Of a stretch of DNA of 64,000 nucleotides, positions 28,534 through 37,753 are shown piece by piece (within the stretch, counting starts at the first letter, position 1; each line of letters opens with the position of its first letter). The position numbers were made by a program, and so were the translations under genes. The notes beneath the pieces were generated by a model. It saw only the letters and a list, made by a program, of their open reading frames with translations. It made no database searches and was not told the DNA's origin. The DNA comes from Clostridium omnivorum (GTDB lineage Bacteria; Bacillota; Clostridia; Clostridiales; Clostridiaceae). Where the stretch lies: assembly GCF_026012015.1 (NCBI RefSeq), contig NZ_BRXR01000001.1, positions 3,260,728-3,324,727 of the forward strand, read 5' to 3'.

Positions 28534-28557
28534 AGAGTGGGATTAAATACCCACTCT
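28534..28557 (+). terminator. Terminator-like hairpin
   Basis: AGAGTGGG and CCCACTCT flank ATTAAATA. The following TAGTTTA is only weakly T-rich. Confidence 0.6.
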
Positions 28558-28630
28558 TAGTTTATAAAATTGAGTCTGGCAATAATGACTCATAAATAAA
28601 ATATTATTACTATAGTAAGGGGATGGAAGT

Positions 28631-29488
28631 ATGATTGTTTTTAGAAAATTAACTCACGAAGACTATGATGATATTGTGGATATTTCAAAGAATATATGGG
28701 GAGGCGGAGATTATCTTCCGATGGTATTCCATAAATGGGTAGATGATAAAGGATTTTTCTTAGGGGCTGTTGATAGTGATAAAAATAAGGTAGTAGCAGT
28801 GGATAAGTTTTCAATTCTACCAGATGGTACTGGATGGCTAGAAGGTTTAAGAGTACATATTGACTACAGGGGACAAAAGATTGGGAGAGATATTGCAGAG
28901 GAAACCTTAAGGATAGCAAAAGAACTATTAAAGGAAGGTAGAGTTAATAAATTAGCCTTTGCCACACATATTTCAAATATTGAAAGCAAAACTATGATGG
29001 AAAAGAGAAACTTTGTAGCAAAAGAAGCACAAATATTGGCTACAAGGGAGACTCAAAGTTTAGACAGCTCACTTTCTCTTAATAATTTTAAAATTGAACC
29101 TTGGGACATATCCTATGAACAGTTTAAGCATATTTCTTATTTAAAAAGGAGAAATGGACTTTTACCTTTGGCCTTTGTTTTTCAGGAAGTAACAGAGGAG
29201 TTATATGAGCAAATTAAGGAAGAAGAAGGCTTCATAAAAATTAATGGACATCCAGGTATATTTAAATATAAAGGGGAACCTAATTTTGTTGCAGTTGAAG
29301 ATACTTTTGAAGGAATAGATACCTTTATGAATTATAGTCTTTTAAAGTATGGCAATGAAGTAAAGGAAGTATATACTCCAGTTTTGACTGATGATATTGA
29401 GCTAATTAAAAAGCTAAAAGAAAATAACTATACATCTTGGTATCAGTGGCAGCCAGATTATCTTTATTACATATATAATGGCCAATAG
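28631..29488 (+). CDS. GNAT-family N-acetyltransferase
   Basis: 285 residues; ATG after GGGGATGGAAGT. The N-terminal half carries a GNAT fold: MIVFRKLTHEDYDDIVDISK as beta1/alpha1, then the acetyl-CoA motif A region GLRVHIDYRGQKIGRDIAEE and SNIESKTMMEKRNF. The C-terminal ~140 residues form an extra domain, so the protein is about twice the size of a minimal GNAT. The acceptor substrate is not predictable. It is flanked by terminators. Confidence 0.85.
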   Translation: MIVFRKLTHEDYDDIVDISKNIWGGGDYLPMVFHKWVDDKGFFLGAVDSDKNKVVAVDKFSILPDGTGWLEGLRVHIDYRGQKIGRDIAEETLRIAKELLKEGRVNKLAFATHISNIESKTMMEKRNFVAKEAQILATRETQSLDSSLSLNNFKIEPWDISYEQFKHISYLKRRNGLLPLAFVFQEVTEELYEQIKEEEGFIKINGHPGIFKYKGEPNFVAVEDTFEGIDTFMNYSLLKYGNEVKEVYTPVLTDDIELIKKLKENNYTSWYQWQPDYLYYIYNGQ

Positions 29489-29520
29489 AAAAATTAGAAG
29501 AATAAATTGTTAATTATAAA

Positions 29521-29566
29521 TAAAGCCTGAAAATATCACTAAAATAGTATATATTCAGGCTTTACT
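29521..29566. terminator. Bidirectional terminator
   Basis: AAAGCCTGAA and TTCAGGCTTTA form the stem. It serves the acetyltransferase on the plus strand and the HesB-like gene on the minus strand. Confidence 0.85.
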
Positions 29567-29610
29567 TTATGGTAAAATATAAGAAATATGGAAAAATAAT
29601 GGACAAAAAG

Positions 29611-29904
29611 TTATTTTTGCTGGTTTTGTGGTGCTTGATGTACATAAAAGCCGCCATTAAATACTTTAGGGTTATAAAGTATTTCTGTATTTTGAAAATA
29701 AATTGTATGTTTTGCAGTAACTATAAAGGTAATACCATCTACTTTTATTACCTCATCTTCAGATCGGCGTTCATCCAGAACAAGGCCTAATGCAGGCTTG
29801 CTTCAGCCAAAAGCTAGTACTTTTAATCTTATTACTCTATTTTGAGAAGAGTTTATTAGATTTTTTAAAGCAGCTTTAGCTTCTTCATTAAATATTATAT
29901 TCAT
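29611..29904 (-). CDS. HesB/IscA-like protein with in-frame TGA; candidate selenoprotein (or pseudogene)
   Basis: Read on the minus strand from the ATG at 29904 (AGGAG 8 nt upstream) to TAA ending at 29611, with one in-frame TGA at 29805-29803 (codon 34). The 97-residue product begins MNIIFNEEAKAALKNLIN, reads LKVLAFG-U-SKPALGLVLDE around the TGA, and ends GGFYVHQAPQNQQK. This matches small HesB-like (IscA-fold) proteins, where a conserved Cys after a Gly precedes (S/G)xxxGLxLDE. The TGA is exactly at that Cys. HesB-like proteins are an established prokaryotic selenoprotein family. No other stop interrupts the frame, and a SECIS-like hairpin follows. A nonsense mutation or read error is the alternative. 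Selenium insertion genes are not in the window. Confidence 0.7.
29766..29787 (-). promoter_or_regulatory. Candidate bacterial SECIS hairpin downstream of the TGA
   Basis: On the minus strand GGC-CTT-GTTC-TGGAT-GAAC-GCC forms a stem with a three-base bulge and apical loop TGGAT beginning 26 nt after the TGA. A loop with an early G, about 16-37 nt from UGA, fits the bacterial SECIS rules. A competing hairpin, GCCT-GCATT-AGGC, starts 6 nt after the TGA. Confidence 0.5.
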
Positions 29905-30178
29905 TAAAATCACTCCTATCTTATATGTATTGCATTTTCATTTAATATTTCTTTTGACAAAAGAAAATACTCTCAATAATATTTTAATCCTATGTAGAAA
30001 ATTTTATCATAAAATATTTAATTGCGTAATAATTGTTACCGATTTTATTAGCTTAAGTTGATATGATGTTATTGTGATGAACAGGAAAAATTCAGAGCAT
30101 GAAAGTACTTTAAATGCTACATAAATCTAAAATAATAAGAGCCAAAGGCTCGCTGAGATAATAAGGAGGGTTCTATTA

Positions 30179-31828
30179 ATGAGTATGTTTTGTTATCAAT
30201 GCCAAGAGACAGCAGGTGGAAAAGCTTGTACAATGAGAGGGGTTTGTGGTAAGACATCTGACCTTGCTAACCTACAAGACCTATTAATGTATGTTTTAAA
30301 AGGAATATCTGTTGCTAATGTAAAAGCAAGAGAGCTAGGGGTAAATAGACCAGAAACTGATAAATTCGTATTTGACGGATTATTCATGACTATAACAAAT
30401 GCTAACTGGGATAAAGCTAGATTCCTTAACGCAGTTAGAGCTGGATTAAAGCTAAGAGATGAAATAGTAGAAGCAGTTGTTAATGCTGGTGGAAAGATCC
30501 AAAGTAATTATGAAGGTTTAACATGGAATGGCTCATCCGATGCAGAATTAGAAGTTAAGGCTGAATCAGGAGATGTAAGCATTCTTCAAACTAAGGATGA
30601 AGATATAAGATCTTTAAGAGAATTATTAACTTATGGATTAAAAGGAATGGCTGCTTATGCAGAACACGCATATAACCTAGGTTTTAATGATAATGGCGTA
30701 TTTGAATTTATGCAAAGAGGACTTGCAGCTACAACTGATGATAAACTAGGTGTAAATGAATATGTAGCAATAGTTTTAGAGTGTGGAAAATATGGCGTAG
30801 ATGCTATGGCATTACTAGATAAAGCTAATACTACAGCTTATGGTAACCCAGAAATGACAAAGGTAAATATAGGGGTAAGAAATAACCCAGCAATACTTGT
30901 AAGCGGACATGATTTAAAAGATTTAGAGATATTATTAGCTCAAACAGAAGGAACTGGAGTAGATGTATATACTCACTCAGAAATGCTTCCAGCACACTAC
31001 TATCCAGCATTTAAGAAGTACAGTCATTTTGCAGGAAATTACGGAAATGCATGGTGGTTACAGGATAAAGAATTTGAAAGCTTTAATGGACCAATACTAA
31101 TGACAACAAATTGTATTGTACCTCCAAAGGATTCCTATAAGAGCAGAATGTTCACAACAGGAGCAACAGGAGTAGAAGGCGTTAAGCATATAGATAAGAA
31201 GGCAGATGGATCAAAAGATTTCTCAGAAATAATAGCTCTAGCAAAAACTTTACCAGCTCCAACAGAAATAGAAAGCGGAGAAATACTAGGCGGATTTGCT
31301 CATGCACAAGTATTAGCATTAGCTGATCAAGTGGTAGAGGCAGTTAAAACTGGTGCTATTAAGAAGTTCTTTGTAATGGCAGGCTGCGACGGAAGAATGA
31401 AGAGCAGAAACTACTATACAGAATTTGCAGAAAAGCTTCCAAAGGATACAGTCATATTAACAGCAGGATGTGCTAAATATAAATACAACAAGCTAAACCT
31501 TGGAGACATCAACGGAATTCCAAGAGTATTAGATGCAGGACAATGTAATGACTCTTACTCTTTAGCTGTAATTGCATTAAAGCTAAAAGAAGTATTTGGT
31601 CTTGAAAATATTAATGAATTGCCAATAGCTTATAACATTGCTTGGTATGAGCAAAAGGCTGTAATAGTATTACTAGCATTACTACACTTAGGTGTTAAGA
31701 ATATTCACTTAGGACCAACACTACCAGGATTCCTTTCTCCAAATGTAACTAAGGTATTAGTAGAAAACTTTGGAATTGGCGGAATAACAAACGTAGATGA
31801 TGATATGAAGATGTTCATGGAAATGTAA
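30179..31828 (+). CDS. hcp: Hydroxylamine reductase (hybrid-cluster protein)
   Basis: A cytosolic iron-sulfur protein that reduces hydroxylamine and NO-derived species; in anaerobes it protects against nitrosative stress. 549 residues, normal for the family. The N-terminal cluster ligands are C5, C8, C17 and C23 in [20 protein letters not shown] onward, with class I spacing. Hybrid-cluster motifs follow, including [41 protein letters not shown] and [13 protein letters not shown] 9 nt after AGGAGG. It is monocistronic, with no adjacent hcr reductase, so another electron donor is needed. Confidence 0.96.
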   Translation: MSMFCYQCQETAGGKACTMRGVCGKTSDLANLQDLLMYVLKGISVANVKARELGVNRPETDKFVFDGLFMTITNANWDKARFLNAVRAGLKLRDEIVEAVVNAGGKIQSNYEGLTWNGSSDAELEVKAESGDVSILQTKDEDIRSLRELLTYGLKGMAAYAEHAYNLGFNDNGVFEFMQRGLAATTDDKLGVNEYVAIVLECGKYGVDAMALLDKANTTAYGNPEMTKVNIGVRNNPAILVSGHDLKDLEILLAQTEGTGVDVYTHSEMLPAHYYPAFKKYSHFAGNYGNAWWLQDKEFESFNGPILMTTNCIVPPKDSYKSRMFTTGATGVEGVKHIDKKADGSKDFSEIIALAKTLPAPTEIESGEILGGFAHAQVLALADQVVEAVKTGAIKKFFVMAGCDGRMKSRNYYTEFAEKLPKDTVILTAGCAKYKYNKLNLGDINGIPRVLDAGQCNDSYSLAVIALKLKEVFGLENINELPIAYNIAWYEQKAVIVLLALLHLGVKNIHLGPTLPGFLSPNVTKVLVENFGIGGITNVDDDMKMFMEM

Positions 31829-31871
31829 TTAACAATAAGCGCACACATAATACAGTTTCATATCCCCTTTT

Positions 31872-31905
31872 AAGGCCTCCTAAATTTAGGAGGCTTTTTT
31901 TCTTT
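31872..31905 (+). terminator. Terminator of hcp
   Basis: GCCTCCTAAA and TTTAGGAGGC form a perfect stem followed by seven T residues. Confidence 0.93.
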
Positions 31906-31989
31906 ACTTTTTGCATCATAGCTTTATAATAGAATATAACTAATGTAAAGGTTTAAATAATGACAAAAATATGGATTGGGGGAGATTTT

Positions 31990-34356
31990 ATGACAAAATT
32001 TGTTGAACTCAAGGCAAAGGACTTAGTTTTAAATTTTCCACAGCTGCCTGCTTTTAAAACCACTGAAGATATTGAGCCCTATAAGAGCATAATAGGCCAA
32101 AAGAGGGCAGAAAAGTCTATAGAACTAGGACTAAAGATGAATAAAAAGGGCTATAATATTTTTATTTCTGGTCACAGCGGCACTGGTAAGACTGGTTACA
32201 TTGTGAGAAAGATTGAAGAATACGCAAAAAATCTTCCAGCGCCAGAGGATTGGTGTTATGTTTATAATTTTGAAGATTCTAATATACCTTTAGCTATTCC
32301 TCTAAAAACCGGTACAGCAAATAAGTTTAAAGAGGATGTGGCGGAATTTATAAAATATCTTTTCAAGGAAGTTCCTACTTTTTTTAATTCTCAAAACTAT
32401 GAAAAAGAAAAAAGTAAGCTCATGGATAAATACGAAGATGAGATAGTGAAGCTTTCTGATTATCTTGAAGAGGAAGCAACGAAGAAGAATTTTAACATTA
32501 AGGAAACTCCCACTGGTGAGTTTGTTTTCATCCCAATGATAGGTGATAAAGAGATGGAAACTGAAGATTATAATAAGCTTACACAGGAACAGAAGGAAAA
32601 AGTTAATAGTTCTATAGGGGAACTAAGAATGCTTTCTGTAGATATAATTAAGAATACTAGAAAATTATCCAAAAGGATGGAAGAAGAACTAAAGGCTTTA
32701 GATAATAAAATTGCTGAAACTATAATAAAGCAAAAAATTTCATACCTTTTTGAAAACTATGGATTAAATGATAAGGTTAGAAGATATATTGAACAGCTTA
32801 AAAAGGATATTATACAGAATATAGGAGCCTTTCTTGAGAATGAAGAGCAAGAAAAAAAGGATAAGGAGCTTGAAAAACTATTCTTTAGAAGATACGAAGT
32901 TAATGTTTTAGTATGCAATAGTGAAGACAAAGGAGCTCCAGTAATCTTTGCTGATTCTGCGGAGTATGGAAGCCTTCTTGGAAAGGTAGAGTATGAAAAT
33001 AAGCTTGGAAATTTAATTACTGATTTTTCACTAATAAAGCCAGGGTGCTTGCATCAAGCTAATGGTGGATACTTAATTATAAAAGCCCATGAATTATTTT
33101 CGAGTCCAAAGTCTTGGGAAGCTCTAAAGAAGTGTATAAACTTAGAAGTTATTAATATTGAAAATTTCAAGCACGACGTAGATATGCTGCCCATTATTAC
33201 TCTAAATCCAGAAAGTATACCTTTAAAAGTAAAAGTAATTCTTCTGGGAAGCAATATGCTTTATTCAATGCTGTTAGAAAGGGATTTGGAGTTCGAGAAG
33301 TTATTTAAGATAAAAGCTGAGTTTGATAGCGAAATAGAAAATGAAGAAAATAATATTTGCAACTTGGTGGGCTTTCTTTCAAATTATGTTAAGCAGAATG
33401 ATTTAAGGCATATAACAAAGGCTGGAATAAGCGAACTTTTAAGATATTCTTCAAGACTTGCAGAGAGCAGAAATTATTTTTCGGCATCAATGAGCAAGCT
33501 TATGCAGATTGTTGATCTAGCTGATTATTATGCAGCTTCTGAGGATTCAAAGCTTATAGACAGAGAGCATATAAAAAGTGCTATGTTGGAAACTGAAGCT
33601 ATGCATGGTTTAGTTAGAAAAAAGGTTCTTAATATGTATGAAACTAGAAAATATGTTGTTGAACTAAAGGGAAGTAAGATTGGACAAATTAATGGCCTTT
33701 CTGTATCTAATTATGGTGACTGTGTTGTTGGACAGCAGCATAGAATAACTGTTAACACTTATGCAGGTAAAAAAGGTGTAGTTAATATTGAAAGAGAAAC
33801 TGAAATGAGCGGCAGTATTCATGATAAAGGGATCATGATACTTTCAGGCTTTGTAGGAGAATTATTAGGTCAGGACACAAGAATTTCCTTTAACGCCAGC
33901 ATAGCCTTTGAGCAGCTTTACTCTGGGATAGAGGGGGATAGTGCTTCTGCAGCTGAACTACTAGCGTTATTATCTAGTCTTTCAGATATTCCTCTAAAGC
34001 AAAGTCTAGCTATTACTGGATCTGTAAATCAAAAGGGAGAAATACAGCCAATAGGTGGAGTTAATGAAAAAATAGAAGGTTATTTTGATATTTGCTCCAT
34101 ATTTGGTCTTGACGGTTCTCATGGAGTTATAATACCAGTTACTAATGTGGATGATCTTATTTTGAATGATAAGATAATAAATGCAGTGGATAGTGGATTA
34201 TTCCATATATACTCAGTAGCAAGCATAGAACAGTGCCTTGAAATTCTATGCGATTATAAATTTACTAGTAGGACATCGCCTAAGCTTATAAAGGAAATTA
34301 AGGACAGAATAATTCAAAAGCTTACACGATATAATCAAATTTTAAAAGAGAGTTAA
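31990..34356 (+). CDS. Lon-like ATP-dependent protease (AAA_32/LonB-like, soluble)
   Basis: 788 residues from the ATG at 31990, after GGGGGAGATTTT; the in-frame ATG at 31960 lacks a ribosome site. The N-terminal ATPase part has a Walker A GHSGTGKT (61-68) and a long helical insertion (about 130-300). The C-terminal Lon protease domain has the catalytic Ser in GDSASAAE (S651) and Lys in GGVNEKIEG (K694), 43 residues apart as in classical Lon. It lacks the classical Lon N-terminal substrate domain and any membrane segment. Members of this family are widespread in clostridia beside, not instead of, LonA; the substrates are unknown. Confidence 0.9.
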   Translation: MTKFVELKAKDLVLNFPQLPAFKTTEDIEPYKSIIGQKRAEKSIELGLKMNKKGYNIFISGHSGTGKTGYIVRKIEEYAKNLPAPEDWCYVYNFEDSNIPLAIPLKTGTANKFKEDVAEFIKYLFKEVPTFFNSQNYEKEKSKLMDKYEDEIVKLSDYLEEEATKKNFNIKETPTGEFVFIPMIGDKEMETEDYNKLTQEQKEKVNSSIGELRMLSVDIIKNTRKLSKRMEEELKALDNKIAETIIKQKISYLFENYGLNDKVRRYIEQLKKDIIQNIGAFLENEEQEKKDKELEKLFFRRYEVNVLVCNSEDKGAPVIFADSAEYGSLLGKVEYENKLGNLITDFSLIKPGCLHQANGGYLIIKAHELFSSPKSWEALKKCINLEVINIENFKHDVDMLPIITLNPESIPLKVKVILLGSNMLYSMLLERDLEFEKLFKIKAEFDSEIENEENNICNLVGFLSNYVKQNDLRHITKAGISELLRYSSRLAESRNYFSASMSKLMQIVDLADYYAASEDSKLIDREHIKSAMLETEAMHGLVRKKVLNMYETRKYVVELKGSKIGQINGLSVSNYGDCVVGQQHRITVNTYAGKKGVVNIERETEMSGSIHDKGIMILSGFVGELLGQDTRISFNASIAFEQLYSGIEGDSASAAELLALLSSLSDIPLKQSLAITGSVNQKGEIQPIGGVNEKIEGYFDICSIFGLDGSHGVIIPVTNVDDLILNDKIINAVDSGLFHIYSVASIEQCLEILCDYKFTSRTSPKLIKEIKDRIIQKLTRYNQILKES

Positions 34357-34358
34357 AA

Positions 34359-34390
34359 AAAACTCTACGGCAAAGCCGTAGAGTTTTTTT
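34359..34390 (+). terminator. Terminator of the Lon-like gene
   Basis: AACTCTACGGC and GCCGTAGAGTT form a strong stem flanked by A and T runs. Confidence 0.95.
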
Positions 34391-34468
34391 ATGCATGAGA
34401 TTTTAAAACAAAAAATTAGTAGTTGCATTACATATATAAGATTTTAAAATACACAGATTTTTTCGAAT

Positions 34469-34534
34469 AATGCATTTAGGATAATGCAAAAATCAATTGA
34501 CCGAATTGTCAAATAGTGTGACCGATTATGCAAA
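34469..34534 (+). promoter_or_regulatory. Candidate AraC operators before the sugar ABC operon
   Basis: TGACCGAATTGTCAAA (34498-34513) and TGACCGATTATGCAAA (34519-34534) are direct repeats 21 bp apart. ATGCAAA recurs at 34484 and 34528, and ATGCAAAATATTGCAT occurs again at 38741 between the AraC gene and the dehydrogenase. These fit binding sites for the AraC regulator at 37754-38668. Confidence 0.45.
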
Positions 34535-34610
34535 GTAAAAACAAGTACCCTGTGCTAATCTATTAATGAAATCAATTACAAATAAATTTGTGATGTAAGG
34601 GGGAAATAGT

Positions 34611-35882
34611 ATGAATTTAAAAAAGATAGTTGCCTTAGTTATTAGTACTACTATCGCAGCATCTATTCTTGGTGGTTGTAGTCAAGCTACTAGCAGTAAC
34701 AAGGGTGAAAAAGGAAAAGTAACTTTAGTTTATGGTATTTGGGACAAAAATCAAGAACCTGTAATGAGACAAATAGCAGATAAGTTCCAAGAGAGCCACC
34801 CCAATATTAAGGTGGACATTCAGCTTACTCCATACAAACAGTATTGGACAAAACTTGAGACTGAGGCAACGGGGGGGAATCTTCCGGATGTATTTTGGAT
34901 GAATGGCCCTAATATTGCTAAATACGCTTCTGGCAACATGCTATTACCTATATCAGACAAAGTTAAAAAGGACAATTTGAGTCTTGAGGATTTTCCTAAA
35001 TCCCTAGTGGATTTATATACAATTGACAGTAAATTATACGGAATTCCTAAGGACTGGGATACTACAGCAGTATGGTACAATAAAAAGCTATTTGATGAAG
35101 CTAAGGTTCCTTATCCAAACAGCAGCTGGGACTGGAATACAATGAGAGAAATAGCTAAAAAATTGACAAATAAATCTAAGGGTATATATGGTGTAGCAGC
35201 AGCACAAGATGATCAGCAGGGCTATTATAATACAATTTTGCAAGCTGGAGGATTTATAATTTCAGAGGATAGAAAGAAATCAGGATATGATCAGCCAGGT
35301 GGGGTCGAAGGTATACAATGCTGGCTAGATTTAATCAAGGATGGTTCTTCACCTACAGCACAGCAGATGACAGAAACTTCAGCTCAAGATTTGTTCTCAT
35401 CAGGAAAGGTTGCTATGACCTTCCAAGGCTCATGGATGATACCACAATTTTTAAAGAATGATCAAATAAAAGATAATATAGATTTAGTTTCAATGCCAAA
35501 AATAAATAAAAATGCAGCAATAATACATGGTCTTAGTAATGTAATTTATACAAAGACAAAGCATGCAGATGAAGCATGGGAATTTGTAAAATTCTTATCA
35601 AGTAAAGATGCTAATGAAATGGTTGCAAAATCAGGTGTTGTAATCCCTGCATATAAGCCAGCCCTTCAAATATTGCTGGATTCCTATAAAAATGTAAACT
35701 TAAAAGCTTATACAGATGAACTAGATTATTCTGTAATGTATCCTGTATCAAAGAATACATCTAAGTGGGTTACTATACAGGATGAAAATCTTAAAAAGGC
35801 ATGGGCAGGAGAAATTTCAGCAGCTGATGCATGCAAAGCTATAGCGGATGGAATGAATAAGGCATTACAGGAAGAAAAGTAA
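34611..35882 (+). CDS. Sugar ABC transporter substrate-binding lipoprotein
   Basis: 423 residues with a lipoprotein signal peptide ending LGGC (C23). The mature protein is a family-1 extracellular solute-binding protein: VTLVYGIWDKNQEPVMRQIA, then LPDVFWMNGPN, YGIPKDWDTTAVWYNKKLFD and a late GKVAMTFQGSWM. It binds an oligosaccharide or glycoside outside the membrane and delivers it to the two permeases that follow. No ATPase gene is in this operon, so a shared MsmK-type ATPase encoded elsewhere must drive transport. ATG 7 nt after AAGGGGG. Confidence 0.93.
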   Translation: MNLKKIVALVISTTIAASILGGCSQATSSNKGEKGKVTLVYGIWDKNQEPVMRQIADKFQESHPNIKVDIQLTPYKQYWTKLETEATGGNLPDVFWMNGPNIAKYASGNMLLPISDKVKKDNLSLEDFPKSLVDLYTIDSKLYGIPKDWDTTAVWYNKKLFDEAKVPYPNSSWDWNTMREIAKKLTNKSKGIYGVAAAQDDQQGYYNTILQAGGFIISEDRKKSGYDQPGGVEGIQCWLDLIKDGSSPTAQQMTETSAQDLFSSGKVAMTFQGSWMIPQFLKNDQIKDNIDLVSMPKINKNAAIIHGLSNVIYTKTKHADEAWEFVKFLSSKDANEMVAKSGVVIPAYKPALQILLDSYKNVNLKAYTDELDYSVMYPVSKNTSKWVTIQDENLKKAWAGEISAADACKAIADGMNKALQEEK

Positions 35883-35942
35883 TATAAATACAGTCGGCAC
35901 TATTATAGTATTAGTGCTGACTGTTGATAAAGGGGTAATTAT

Positions 35943-36875
35943 ATGAGGACAGAATATAGTGTAAATAGCGCACTTAGAAAGCCAAAGCGCTTAGGTAGAA
36001 AAAAATTGAATGATTGCTACTGGGGATACCTCATGATTTTACCTGTTATGGTAGGATTGATTGCATTCTACATAATACCATTTTTTAAAACCTTTTTTAT
36101 AAGTTTTACAAACATGGGAGCCTTCGGAGCATATAATTCAATAAATCTTGACAACTTTAAGAAGATACTTACGGATACAACGTTTTATTTAGCTCTTAAG
36201 AATACTTTAGTGTTCACAATTATTGCAGTACCTGTAGGAGTATTTTTATCAATACTGCTAGCAGTTCTTCTTAATTCCAACATTAAAGGTTTGACTGTAT
36301 ATAGAACAATTTATTTTTTACCTGCAGTAACTATGCCTGCTGCGGTTTCAATGGTATGGAAATGGCTATTTAACAGTAATTACGGTCTTATTAACTTTCT
36401 GTTATCTAAAGTTGGCATTAAAGGCCCTGGTTGGATAACGGATCCAAAGATAGCTCTTTTCTCTATAATTATGGTTGCTATTTGGACAAAAGTTGGCTAT
36501 AACATGATAATACTTTTAGCAGGGCTTCAAGGTATTTCTAAGAGCTATTATGAGGCTGCAGAAATAGATGGAGCTGGGGGGCTAGCAAAGTTTTTTAAGA
36601 TTACTTTACCGCTGCTAACTCCAACCATATTCTTTGTTGTTGTTATGACGTTAATAGAGTCATTTCAAGTGTTTGACTATATATTCATGATGATTTCAAC
36701 TAATAGCGTAGCGTTGGAAAGCACTCAATCAGTAGTATATTTGTTTTATAGAAGTGCCTTTGAATTACAAGAAAAGGGATATGCATCTGCAATTGCCATT
36801 GTGCTGTTCTTTATAATAATGATAATAACTGCAGTTCAAGTAAAATTACAAAATAAATGGGTTAACTATGAATAG
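35943..36875 (+). CDS. Sugar ABC transporter permease (MalF-like)
   Basis: 310 residues with about six transmembrane segments. The first follows a short basic N-terminus (WGYLMILPVMVGLIAFYIIP). The coupling loop EAAEIDGAGGLAKFFKITLP is the EAA motif that contacts the ATPase. It lies 60 bp after the binding-protein gene and its stop overlaps the ribosome site of the next permease, so translation of the pair is probably coupled. Confidence 0.93.
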   Translation: MRTEYSVNSALRKPKRLGRKKLNDCYWGYLMILPVMVGLIAFYIIPFFKTFFISFTNMGAFGAYNSINLDNFKKILTDTTFYLALKNTLVFTIIAVPVGVFLSILLAVLLNSNIKGLTVYRTIYFLPAVTMPAAVSMVWKWLFNSNYGLINFLLSKVGIKGPGWITDPKIALFSIIMVAIWTKVGYNMIILLAGLQGISKSYYEAAEIDGAGGLAKFFKITLPLLTPTIFFVVVMTLIESFQVFDYIFMMISTNSVALESTQSVVYLFYRSAFELQEKGYASAIAIVLFFIIMIITAVQVKLQNKWVNYE

Positions 36876-36889
36876 GAGGTGTGAGTACT

Positions 36890-37720
36890 GTGGAAAGTGG
36901 AATAAAGAAAACAAATAAAATTTTTATTCACATCATACTTTTAATGGGAATATTGATTACAATAACTCCGTTTATATGGATGCTGCTTACTTCACTTAAA
37001 ACCTTAGGTGAATCTACGCAGATACCACCCTCAATTATCCCTAAAAAGTTTATGTGGTCAAACTATAAGGAAGTTTTAAAGACATTGCCATTTTCAACCT
37101 TTTATTTCAACACTATAGTATCAACCGTGGTTAAAACAGTAGGACAGGTTTTATTATGTTCAATGGCTGCTTATGCCTTTGCAAGAATTGAATTTCCTTT
37201 TAAAAATGCCATATTCATTCTAATACTATCAGTGTTGATGGTACCTGGACAAATATTTTTACTGCCTCAGTATATGATAATGCAAAAACTAGGGCTGTTA
37301 AACACTTTAAGGGCACTTATAATACCTGGACTCTTTAGTGCCTTTGGAACCTTTTTGCTAAGACAATTTTTTATGACTCTGCCTAAAGAGCTGGAGGAGG
37401 CGGCTATACTTGATGGCTGTAATCACTTTCAAATATTTTGGAAGATAATGATGCCACTCGCAAAGCCTGGACTTACTTCTTTGGGAATATTCACTGCATT
37501 ATGGAGCTGGAATGATTTGATGTGGCCGCTTATAGTAAATACTTCAGATCATAAGATGACACTTTCAGCAGGGCTAGCATCTCTCCAAGGTCAGCACTTA
37601 ACCAATTTCCCAATACTTATGGCTGGGTCAGTAATGGCTATATGGCCTATGATAGTTTTATTCATAATTTTCCAAAAGTCATTTGTAGAAGGAATAGCTT
37701 TAACTGGAACCAAAGGGTAA
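36890..37720 (+). CDS. Sugar ABC transporter permease (MalG-like)
   Basis: 276 residues, about six transmembrane segments, EAA motif EEAAILDGCNHFQIFWKIMMP, and a C-terminal GIALTGTKG typical of CUT1 permeases. Two in-frame GTG codons are possible. The one at 36890 is 10 nt from AGGAGG (36874-36879) and is preferred; 36881 is only 1 nt away. It forms the membrane channel together with the preceding permease. Confidence 0.92.
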   Translation: MESGIKKTNKIFIHIILLMGILITITPFIWMLLTSLKTLGESTQIPPSIIPKKFMWSNYKEVLKTLPFSTFYFNTIVSTVVKTVGQVLLCSMAAYAFARIEFPFKNAIFILILSVLMVPGQIFLLPQYMIMQKLGLLNTLRALIIPGLFSAFGTFLLRQFFMTLPKELEEAAILDGCNHFQIFWKIMMPLAKPGLTSLGIFTALWSWNDLMWPLIVNTSDHKMTLSAGLASLQGQHLTNFPILMAGSVMAIWPMIVLFIIFQKSFVEGIALTGTKG

Positions 37721-37753
37721 CAATTAAGTTAGGTTAAATGATAAGATCCCTGT

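Noticed and set aside
29569-29790. Plus-strand 73-codon frame
   Set aside because: It lies antisense to the HesB-like frame, has no ribosome site and no family resemblance.
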